A stretch of 6,344 bases of DNA from PXRE01 sp964435625 (lineage in GTDB: Archaea > Halobacteriota > Halobacteria > Halobacteriales > PXRE01): the NCBI GenBank assembly GCA_964435625.1, contig CAYTAG010000202.1:1-6344 (forward strand), read 5' to 3'. The position numbers and the translations under genes were made by a program. Shown here in pieces: positions 1 to 5,176 of this stretch. The notes under the pieces were generated by a model that searched no databases, had not been told where the DNA came from, and worked only from the letters and a program-made list of their open reading frames with translations. The first letter of the stretch is position 1. Each line of letters begins with the position of its first letter.

Positions 1-1745
1 TCGTGCTCGTCCGCGCCCCCCGCCGTCTGGGGGCTCGTGGACCCGTGTTCGACGGCGTTCCGGAAGAGGTTCTCGAACACGCCGCCGACGCGGCCGTCGT
101 CGGCGTAGACGTTCGCGTCCTCGGCGATCCGGAGGGTCGCCCCGGCGGTGTCGAGGTTCCCCCACGCGGACTCGGCGACCGACCGCAGCGACACGACGGT
201 CGTCTCGCCGACGGTCCGGCCCTGGCGGGCGAGTTCGAGGATCTCGTCGATGAGCCGCTCCATCCGTTCGAGCGCCGACAGCACCGCCTCGATGTGGTCG
301 TCGTCCTCGCGGGCGAGTTCGGCGTTGCCCCGCGCGATGGTCAGTGGGCCGCGCAGGTCGTGGCTGACGACGCTGGCGAACTCGTCGAGGCGCTCGTTCT
401 GGCGGGCGAGTTCGCGCTCGCGTCGCTTCTGTTCGGTGATGTTCGTACAGATCAGACAGCCGGTCGGGGTCCCCCCCTCCTCGCCCAGGGTCGCGCTCCG
501 GACGAGGAAGTCGTCGATCCCGGAGGCCGTCTCACAGCGCAGCTCCAGGGTGGTGGCGTCGTCGCTGCCGACGGGCAACTCGTCCTCGTGGCCGTCCACG
601 GGCGCCAGGAGGTCGACGAGGGTGGTGCCGACGGCGTCGCCGGCCCCGAACTCCGCCTCGAACGCCGAGTTCACCTGCTCGACGACGGCGGCGCCGTCCT
701 CGACGGCGTAGATGACGGCGGGATCGGGGACGTTCTCGAACAGCGCCGCGAACCGGTCGCGCTGCCGCCGAAGTTCGCGTTCCCGGTCGGCCAGCGCCTC
801 CCGGAGGTCGGTGAACCCCTCGTCGATCTGCCGCCACTCCTCGCTGCCGCCGAGCGCGGCCTCGTAGTCGTAGTTGCCCGCTTCGAGGGCGTCGAACCCC
901 GCCAGGAGCCGCCTGGCCTGCTTGAGGTGGGTCTGGTAGATCCAGGCCCCGAAACCCGCGAGGACGATCACGACGACGAGGACGACGCCCTGCTTGAGCA
1001 ACAGCGACCCCAGGTTGCTCTGGAGTTCGCTCTCCAGCGGGTCGCGGCTCCGCTCGATGCGGACGGTCCAGTCGGTCGAGTCGACGGTTTCCGTGGCGGT
1101 GATCGATTCGTTGAACCGCTCGGACCCGTTGTAGAGGTACTCTCCGTCCGCGGAGACGAACACCGACTGGGTGTCGGTGTCGAACCGCTGGACGTTCGAG
1201 AAGAAGGCCTCGTCGTTGAGGACGATGGAGGCGCCGAACACGCCGGCTATCTCGCCGTCGTCGTCGTACATCGGGGAGCTGATCACCACGATCTGCTTGC
1301 CGCTGTCCGCGATGAACGGGTCCGTGATGTAAACCTCGCCGTCCAGGGCGTGCTGGACGTAGTCACGTTCGCTGTAGTCCCGCCCGACCAGCGTGTGCCG
1401 CGTCTCCTGGCCGACGCCGCGGATGTCGACCTTGCTGCCGTTCTCGGCGATGATGGCCGCCGTGTTGAACTCCGTCTCGTTCATGAAGTCCATCAGCGCC
1501 CGACGCTGTTCGGCGGTGCCGAACGCCCGCATCGACGGGTCGTTCGCGGCGATTCGCACCTGTCGCGTCCGCTCCTCGAGCATGTAGTCGATCCGCTCGG
1601 CGACGATGCGGGCCGTCTCCGTCGTCTCGGTCTGCTCGCGCTCGATGGCCTGCTGGCGCTGGGATTCGAACCCCGCGAACACCACGCTCCCGAGCACCAG
1701 GGTGACGACCACCATCACGAGAGCGAACTGTCTGGTTTGCTTCAT
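1..1745 (-). CDS. Membrane sensor histidine kinase (dCache-HAMP-PAS-HisKA-HATPase), C-terminus cut by window edge
   Basis: Read on the minus strand from ATG at 1745, this gives 581 residues with no stop before the window edge. Residues about 8-26 form a transmembrane helix. Residues about 30-245 resemble an extracellular double-Cache ligand-binding region, with GRDYSERDYVQ near 121-131 and a VISSPMYDDDGEIAGVFGAS segment near 154-173. A second helix lies at about 252-270, followed by a HAMP-like stretch and coiled coil to about 330. A PAS-like domain spans about 331-440 and ends in the usual NITEQK-type exit. HisKA follows with H-box SHDLRGPLT, whose H462 is the predicted phosphorylation site. 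The ATPase domain begins near 525 and keeps its N-box (ENLFRNAVEHG, N563). The G boxes lie beyond the window. By family, it would autophosphorylate in response to an extracellular small molecule and pass phosphate to a response regulator. Neither ligand nor partner is visible. An in-frame GTG at 1802 is an alternative start. I prefer the ATG because the helix then begins at a normal distance from the N-terminus. Confidence 0.93.
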   Translation of the reverse strand, partial: MKQTRQFALVMVVVTLVLGSVVFAGFESQRQQAIEREQTETTETARIVAERIDYMLEERTRQVRIAANDPSMRAFGTAEQRRALMDFMNETEFNTAAIIAENGSKVDIRGVGQETRHTLVGRDYSERDYVQHALDGEVYITDPFIADSGKQIVVISSPMYDDDGEIAGVFGASIVLNDEAFFSNVQRFDTDTQSVFVSADGEYLYNGSERFNESITATETVDSTDWTVRIERSRDPLESELQSNLGSLLLKQGVVLVVVIVLAGFGAWIYQTHLKQARRLLAGFDALEAGNYDYEAALGGSEEWRQIDEGFTDLREALADRERELRRQRDRFAALFENVPDPAVIYAVEDGAAVVEQVNSAFEAEFGAGDAVGTTLVDLLAPVDGHEDELPVGSDDATTLELRCETASGIDDFLVRSATLGEEGGTPTGCLICTNITEQKRRERELARQNERLDEFASVVSHDLRGPLTIARGNAELAREDDDHIEAVLSALERMERLIDEILELARQGRTVGETTVVSLRSVAESAWGNLDTAGATLRIAEDANVYADDGRVGGVFENLFRNAVEHGSTSPQTAGGADEH

Positions 1746-1820
1746 GGCGATTCCCGGCCATCGACCGCGACGTTCGGACTGGGTCCCGCGTGGACCTTTC
1801 ACACGTCCTGACCGTTCGCC

Positions 1821-1852
1821 CGGTTTATTGTCGCTGTACTGAAATAGTATTT
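1821..1852 (-). promoter_or_regulatory. Candidate promoter of the histidine kinase gene
   Basis: Read on the minus strand, a TATA-like CAATAAAC lies at about 1824-1831. An 11-base palindrome, AAATAGTATTT on the plus strand, lies just upstream at 1842-1852. The TATA-like element would place transcription initiation near 1800, giving a leader of about 55 bases before ATG 1745. Alternatively, it would give a leaderless message starting at the in-frame GTG at 1802. The bases just before ATG 1745 (GGGAATCGCC) contain only a weak Shine-Dalgarno-like GGGA. The palindrome could be an operator or part of the promoter. This is inferred from spacing alone. Confidence 0.4.
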
Positions 1853-1857
1853 GCGGT

Positions 1858-1912
1858 GTCGGCGGTCCCTGCGACCGGTCGGTACCGCCGACCGTCGACC
1901 TGCGGCGTCGAC
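1858..1912. repeat. Nested inverted repeats between the prenyltransferase and kinase genes
   Basis: Three overlapping perfect inverted repeats are visible. GTCGGCGGT (1858-1866) pairs with ACCGCCGAC (1884-1892). CGGTCGG (1876-1882) pairs with CCGACCG (1888-1894). GTCGAC occurs at 1894-1899 and, after seven bases, at 1907-1912. The first two share arms and so are mutually exclusive folds. They lie 38-92 bases downstream of the prenyltransferase stop codon and upstream of the kinase promoter. A role in RNA 3'-end formation or as a spacer structure is possible. There is no long T tract on the minus strand directly after them, so I do not call a terminator. GC-rich DNA yields such repeats by chance fairly often. 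Confidence 0.4.
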
Positions 1913-1949
1913 GCCTCGTGGATGGGACGTGCTCGACGCCTGCTCCGGA

Positions 1950-2801
1950 TTACGACAGGGGTCGGACCCACACGGCGGCGACCAGGACCGCGAGAAAGAG
2001 GTACGCCCCGCGGACGAGCAGCATCGTTGCCAGTTCGGGATCGGCCCGGCGGGCGACGTACGCGACCGCGCCGAACGGGACGACGGCCAGCGCGGCGGTC
2101 GGCGGGAACACGGCGAGGCCCGCGAGCGCGCCCACGAGCACGAGCGCGGCGGCCATCAGGCCGAACGCGACACCCCGGGCGCGTCCCGGCCCCAGCACGA
2201 CGGCGACCGTGCGCTTCTGGATCGACAGGTCGTAGTCGTAGTCCTGGGCGTCGTCGATCACCTTCACGCCCGTCAGCAGGACGAGGAAGACGACGGCGAA
2301 GCCGACCGGCTCGACGACGACCGTCCCGGCCTGGGCGTAGTACCCCCCCAGCACCGACAGCGCGATGCCGGCGGGGTAGCCCATGGTGGCCCCGACGGGG
2401 TTGGTGTCCAGCTGGGGCGCGTGGTGGTAGGCGATCAGCCAGGTCGGCGCGGTCAACGCGACCGCGCCCCACCCCGCGACGGCCCACAGGCCTGCGAGGG
2501 CGGTCGCGTGGAGGCCGCTCGCGGCGACGAGCGCGAGCCGGCACCCCCCGGCGGTCAGTGGGTGGTCGTCGTCCTCGCCCCGGCGGTGGAAGTCGACGTA
2601 GCCGTCCTTGACGTGGGCCGTGTAGACGGCGGCGAAGATGGCGACGGCGTGGACGCCGGCCGCGACCGTCGAGGACTGGCCGGCGATTACCCCCCCGAAC
2701 AGCGAGGCGGCAATCGGCGGCAGCATGAACACCGGGTGGACCTGCGAGGCCAGCGCCCGCAGGATTGCCACCCCCCCGTCGCCGTGACGTGCGACGGCCA
2801 T
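1950..2801 (-). CDS. UbiA-family polyprenyltransferase (integral membrane)
   Basis: The 283-residue protein starting at ATG 2801 is very hydrophobic, with about eight or nine predicted membrane segments, the usual UbiA-superfamily size and layout. The first aspartate-rich motif is HVKDGYVDFHRRGEDDD (D66, D70 and D77-D79). The second is VIDDAQDYDYDLSIQKRT (D183, D184, D187, D189, D191, followed by K196 and R197). In this family these motifs hold Mg2+ and the diphosphate of an isoprenoid donor, and the enzyme transfers the prenyl chain to an acceptor in the membrane. Haloarchaea carry several paralogues serving ether lipids, menaquinone and C50 carotenoids. I cannot choose among these from sequence alone, so the acceptor is left open. 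The frame stays open upstream to a GTG at 2885, but those extra 28 residues are Arg/Gly-rich and cover the likely promoter, so ATG 2801 is preferred. The stop is TAA at 1950-1952. Confidence 0.92.
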   Translation of the reverse strand: MAVARHGDGGVAILRALASQVHPVFMLPPIAASLFGGVIAGQSSTVAAGVHAVAIFAAVYTAHVKDGYVDFHRRGEDDDHPLTAGGCRLALVAASGLHATALAGLWAVAGWGAVALTAPTWLIAYHHAPQLDTNPVGATMGYPAGIALSVLGGYYAQAGTVVVEPVGFAVVFLVLLTGVKVIDDAQDYDYDLSIQKRTVAVVLGPGRARGVAFGLMAAALVLVGALAGLAVFPPTAALAVVPFGAVAYVARRADPELATMLLVRGAYLFLAVLVAAVWVRPLS

Positions 2802-2821
2802 GGTAGTCCTTCGGGCGCCGT

Positions 2822-2833
2822 CACCATAGTAAT
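2822..2833 (-). promoter_or_regulatory. Candidate TATA element of the prenyltransferase gene
   Basis: On the minus strand, ATTACTATGG lies at 2823-2832, centred about 27 bases upstream of ATG 2801. That is the TATA-to-start distance expected for a leaderless haloarchaeal transcript. A weak AAGGA lies five bases before the ATG, so a short-leader message is also possible. The match to a haloarchaeal TATA box is modest. Confidence 0.4.
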
Positions 2834-2905
2834 CCGGCCCGACCGGTGGGACGGAACCCCGACGGCGACCGTTCGACGCCTCCACCGGCGACGGCCAAAT
2901 GAATG

Positions 2906-2953
2906 CCTATAAATTTGACAGTAGTAATAAAAGTTAAAAATATAGTAGTGATA
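2906..2953 (+). promoter_or_regulatory. AT-rich promoter region of the first beta-helix gene, with direct repeats
   Basis: This AT-rich patch contrasts sharply with the GC-rich genes on both sides. CCTATAAATTT (2906-2916) is a good TATA box about 55 bases upstream of ATG 2966. AAAAATATAG (2936-2945) is centred about 26 bases upstream and would give a nearly leaderless message. No GGAGG-like ribosome binding site precedes the ATG, which favours the leaderless reading. AGTAGTAATA (2920-2929) and AGTAGTGATA (2944-2953) form an imperfect direct repeat, 9 of 10 identical and 24 bases apart (about two helical turns), which could bind a dimeric regulator. The start site and operator role are inferred. 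Confidence 0.5.
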
Positions 2954-2965
2954 TTAAATTACGCA

Positions 2966-4786
2966 ATGCAAGAAGGTAAACCCGACGGAACGGCGAGCGA
3001 TCCGACGACGACCGGTCCGGTACCGCGGCGCTCGTACCTCCAGTTGGTCGGTGCGAGCGCGTTCGGGACCGTCGCCGCGAGCGGCCTCGGGAGGGCGGCA
3101 CGGACCGTGATCGACCTGGGGGACGAGGGTCTCGGCGACGGCGACACCATCGACCCGTACCTGGACGACTACTGGCAGAGCGGCAACGAGGTCCACGTTC
3201 CCGCGGGCACGTACGACTGGAACGGCGACCACCTCGGCGGGACGATCAACGACGCGGCGCTGATCGGCGACGGGGACGTGTACTTCGACATCGGCGACGG
3301 TGGCGACATCAACAACACCCTCACGGTGTCGTCCGGTTCGACGGAGGTCCGCGACATCACCGTCGCGGGCACGGCCGCCAGCGGCAAGAACCGCATCGCC
3401 TGGCAGTGTACGGACTCGAACGCGTCGCTGACGGTCGAGAACTTCGACCTCCCCGGCGGGTCCTACGGGTTCGGCGAACACCCCTCGCCCATCGGGATGT
3501 TCGTCCGGAACGACAACGTCGGGACGGTCACCATCAGGGACTGTTACATCGGGGGGTTCGCCAACAACGGCATCTACTCGACGCACTCGCCGGGCGCGAC
3601 CATCATCGAGTGCTGTCACGTCGTCGACTGTGACATCGACGGGATCCGCCTCGGCGACAACGACGAGATCCACGACTGTCTCGTCGAGATGCGCCAGATG
3701 GACGACGCGTTGACCGGCCGCGGCGTCCGCGTTCGCTACGACGGGAACATGGTCATCGACGGACTCCACGTCGTCAACGACGAGGGGTCGGTCCCGCTGG
3801 TCTCGGCACCCGACGTCGACGCTCACTGCGACGTCAGCAACGTCTTCATCGAGAACGACACCGGCACCAACGCCATCGAGGACAACAGTGGCTCCTTCGA
3901 CGTCGGGAGCAACGTCAACGTGACCGGGAGCGGGAGCTACGACACGCCGGGGGTCGACGGGTCCAGCGTCGCGACCGGCAGCGCCGCGATGCCCCCCGAA
4001 ACGAGCATGAACGACGTCTGCTCGGACGGCGACGGCGGGGACGGCGGCGGCGGGGACGGCGACACCCACTTCGAGATAGTCACGGTTGACGGCGGCCCGG
4101 AACTCCAGTACGAGTTCACCGTCCAGGGATCCTCGGTCTCCCGCGACACGTCCAACGGNNNNNNNNNNNNNNNNNNNNNNNNNNNNNNNNNNNNNNNNNN
4201 NNNNNNNNNNNNNNNNNNNNNNNNNNNNNNNNNNNNNNNNNNNNNNNNNNNNNNNNNNGTCTCCCGCGACACGTCCAACGGGGACGACTCCGCCGAAACC
4301 AACAACGACTCCATCACCGACAACGGCGACGGGACGTTCACCGTCACCGGTGAAACGGGGAACGGCTACGGCGACAGCTACTACTACGACGGGGAGGTCA
4401 CCTCGTGGTCGGGGAACGTCGACGCGTCCAATTACACGCTGTACCGCGACGGCACCGAGGTTTCGAGGTTCGAACTCGCGGGCTCGCACTTCGAGATCAC
4501 GACCGTCGACGGCAGCCCCGAACTCCACTACGAGTTCACCGTTGAGGGGTCGGACGCGGACGTGACCCGCGACACGTCCAACGGCGACGATTCGGCGGAG
4601 ACCAACAACGATTCGATCACCGACAACGGCGACGGGACGTTCACCGTCTCCGGCGAGACCGGCAACGGCTACGGCGACAGTTATCGCTACCTCGGATCGC
4701 TCGCGAACTGGTCGGGGAACGTCGACGACTCGAACTACACGCTGTACCGCGACGGCGACGAGATCCAGCCGGCCGACGTCTCCTGA
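2966..4786 (+). CDS. Tat-exported right-handed parallel beta-helix protein with two C-terminal modules (contains a scaffold gap)
   Basis: The N-terminus carries a twin-arginine signal, PRRSYLQLVGA (R21, R22), and a hydrophobic core to about residue 40, so the protein should be exported folded. Residues about 75-345 contain PbH1-type beta-helix rungs: VHVPAGTYDW near 76-85, TIRDCYIGGF near 189-198, IIECCHVVDCDIDGI at 213-227, then IHDCLVE. A Gly/Asp-rich linker (about 352-366) leads to two copies of a roughly 99-residue module, the first starting at H368 and the second at H508. Proteins of this shape bind or cleave polysaccharides. I see no conserved lyase catalytic set, so activity is not assigned. 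The gap at 4159-4258 adds 34 undefined residues. As written the protein has 606 residues, or 565 if the duplicated gap flanks are merged. The frame is open upstream to 2903, but that extension is encoded by the AT-rich promoter and lacks halophilic character, so ATG 2966 before the Tat signal is chosen. Confidence 0.9.
   Translation: MQEGKPDGTASDPTTTGPVPRRSYLQLVGASAFGTVAASGLGRAARTVIDLGDEGLGDGDTIDPYLDDYWQSGNEVHVPAGTYDWNGDHLGGTINDAALIGDGDVYFDIGDGGDINNTLTVSSGSTEVRDITVAGTAASGKNRIAWQCTDSNASLTVENFDLPGGSYGFGEHPSPIGMFVRNDNVGTVTIRDCYIGGFANNGIYSTHSPGATIIECCHVVDCDIDGIRLGDNDEIHDCLVEMRQMDDALTGRGVRVRYDGNMVIDGLHVVNDEGSVPLVSAPDVDAHCDVSNVFIENDTGTNAIEDNSGSFDVGSNVNVTGSGSYDTPGVDGSSVATGSAAMPPETSMNDVCSDGDGGDGGGGDGDTHFEIVTVDGGPELQYEFTVQGSSVSRDTSNXXXXXXXXXXXXXXXXXXXXXXXXXXXXXXXXXXVSRDTSNGDDSAETNNDSITDNGDGTFTVTGETGNGYGDSYYYDGEVTSWSGNVDASNYTLYRDGTEVSRFELAGSHFEITTVDGSPELHYEFTVEGSDADVTRDTSNGDDSAETNNDSITDNGDGTFTVSGETGNGYGDSYRYLGSLANWSGNVDDSNYTLYRDGDEIQPADVS
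4067..4486 (+). repeat. C-terminal module, copy 1 (interrupted by the gap)
   Basis: It runs from HFEIVTVDGGPEL through the gap to TLYRDGTEVSRFELAGS. Its conserved core is RDTSNGDDSAETNNDSITDN, then GETGNGYGDSYYY, WSGNVD and NYTLYRDG. Removing the 100 Ns and one of the two identical 23-base flanks leaves 297 bases, or 99 codons, which align along their length with copy 2. The Gly/Asp/Asn/Thr-rich, strand-turn pattern suggests a beta-sandwich-like accessory domain. Similar terminal modules occur in haloarchaeal beta-helix proteins as I know them. Ligand unknown. Confidence 0.85.
4159..4258. other. Scaffold gap of 100 Ns flanked by identical 23-base sequences
   Basis: Exactly 100 Ns, the conventional placeholder for a gap of unknown length, lie within module copy 1. 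The 23 bases before the gap (4136-4158) are identical to the 23 after it (4259-4281), both encoding VSRDTSNG. Gap plus one flank is 123 bases, or 41 codons, so the frame survives whether or not the flanks are merged. The simplest reading is two contig ends that overlap by 23 bases but were not joined. The alternative is one or more collapsed module copies. Confidence 0.97.
4487..4783 (+). repeat. C-terminal module, copy 2
   Basis: Ninety-nine residues run from HFEITTVDGSPELHYEFTV to the stop codon. It matches copy 1 almost residue for residue in the central RDTSNG-to-GDSY stretch. That stretch shows 38 of 39 identical amino acids but 13 synonymous codon differences, so the copies are not a recent exact duplication. 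A two-residue insertion in GSDADVTRD and a different tail (DEIQPADVS) mark the differences. Confidence 0.88.
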
Positions 4787-4815
4787 CCGGACCGGGTCGG
4801 TGCCCGCGAGCCCGG

Positions 4816-4857
4816 TGACCCGACTCCGGGGTCGTCGCCCCGGGCGACCACGGGTCA
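4816..4857. repeat. Two nested perfect inverted repeats downstream of the first beta-helix gene
   Basis: The outer arms are TGACCCG (4816-4822) and CGGGTCA (4851-4857). The inner arms are CCGGGG (4826-4831) and CCCCGG (4838-4843) around a TCGTCG loop. Both fit one bulged hairpin beginning 29 bases after the stop codon of the first beta-helix gene. It could protect the mRNA 3' end or help end transcription. No T tract follows directly, so it is not a classical intrinsic terminator. Confidence 0.5.
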
Positions 4858-4992
4858 GGTACACCGGCAACGGGACGGTCGACCGGAAGCCACGTTTACG
4901 GTCCGTTCCCCGCCGAGGTCCCAGTGATCCGGTAGCCCAGCGCAGAAAGATTTAGATATTCAAATAATATCCATTATAATTTCCAATATTGG

Positions 4993-5010
4993 TATTTATT
5001 TCTTTTTATT
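4993..5010 (+). terminator. Candidate T-rich archaeal terminator tract
   Basis: TATTTATTTCTTTTTATT is an 18-base tract with only one C and no G. Archaeal RNA polymerase stops mainly at T-rich non-template stretches, so this is the best candidate for ending the upstream beta-helix transcript. It lies about 200 bases after that stop codon and just before the next gene's TATA box. It may equally be part of that gene's AT-rich promoter. Confidence 0.35.
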
Positions 5011-5021
5011 CGACCAGAGAT

Positions 5022-5029
5022 TTTATAAA
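5022..5029 (+). promoter_or_regulatory. TATA box upstream of the second beta-helix gene
   Basis: TTTATAAA at 5022-5029 is a strong archaeal TATA box. Usual spacing puts the transcription start near 5052, a few bases before an ATG at 5057 and about 117 bases before the ATG (5169) of the beta-helix gene. The mRNA should therefore carry a leader long enough to use the ribosome binding site at 5155-5159. Confidence 0.6.
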
Positions 5030-5056
5030 TGTACGGCCCCAATTCGAGAGTGCGAC

Positions 5057-5176
5057 ATGACACCGACGCTCGCGCCCCGGTCTCCTGCCGGGGCGGACGG
5101 CGGACGTACCGACTGTGACCTGCCGCGCCGGCCGAGTCCCCGGGGCGTCGAACCGGAGGCCGGCGTCGATGAGTGA
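5057..5176 (+). CDS. Possible 39-codon leader peptide ORF overlapping the second beta-helix gene
   Basis: The ORF begins at the first ATG after the predicted transcription start, where haloarchaeal ribosomes often begin on leaderless messages. It encodes 39 residues (MTPTLAPRSPAG at the start, ending in EPEAGVDE). Its TGA at 5174-5176 overlaps the beta-helix start codon region by 8 bases (ATGAGTGA), a layout typical of translational coupling. I recognise no domain. Two Cys residues and a run of Arg/Pro are its only features. Third positions are mostly G or C, but this is a GC-rich region and so gives little support. It may be plain untranslated leader. Confidence 0.35.
   Translation: MTPTLAPRSPAGADGGRTDCDLPRRPSPRGVEPEAGVDE
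5155..5159 (+). promoter_or_regulatory. Ribosome binding site fixing the start of the second beta-helix gene
   Basis: GGAGG lies nine bases before ATG 5169 and complements the CCUCC of the archaeal 16S rRNA 3' end. It decides in favour of ATG 5169 over the in-frame GTG at 5115. It also lies inside the possible leader ORF, so ribosomes finishing that ORF would be close to it. Confidence 0.65.

Larger units (their letters stand above)
4787..5056. other. Intergenic region between the two beta-helix genes
   Basis: The first part (4787 to about 4944) is GC-rich and contains a nested inverted repeat. The second part (about 4945-5032) is strongly AT-rich, with several TATA-like and T-rich stretches. 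No RNA gene or longer coding frame stands out on either strand. Confidence 0.7.

Noticed and set aside
3..1811. Long plus-strand open frame of about 600 codons opposite the histidine kinase
   Set aside because: It lies on the opposite strand over the kinase, whose minus-strand frame shows clear Cache, PAS, HisKA and N-box motifs. The plus frame has low-complexity Val/Asp/Arg composition and no recognisable domain, as expected from antisense frames in GC-rich DNA.
2686..2777. Runs of six to seven Cs (near 2343, 2690 and 2771) as possible frameshift errors
   Set aside because: The prenyltransferase frame continues through all of them with sensible membrane segments and motifs, so no indel is indicated.
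1..2801. A functional operon or pathway joining the kinase, the prenyltransferase and the beta-helix genes
   Set aside because: The kinase and prenyltransferase are separated by 204 bases with their own promoter candidates, and the beta-helix genes are divergent. No response regulator or shared substrate is visible.
1851..2912. Plus-strand open frames across the prenyltransferase gene
   Set aside because: The minus-strand frame has both aspartate-rich UbiA motifs and membrane segments. The plus frames are Arg/Gly/Asp-rich without domain structure.
4067..4783. CRISPR-like or other DNA-level repeat array
   Set aside because: The repeats are coding, about 297 bases long, in frame, and diverged mainly at synonymous sites. 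They are protein modules, not short spaced DNA repeats.
2954..4870. Long minus-strand open frame opposite the first beta-helix gene
   Set aside because: It is antisense to a protein with a Tat signal, beta-helix rungs and repeats. It reads as repetitive Val/Asp/Arg sequence and covers the AT-rich promoter and the gap.
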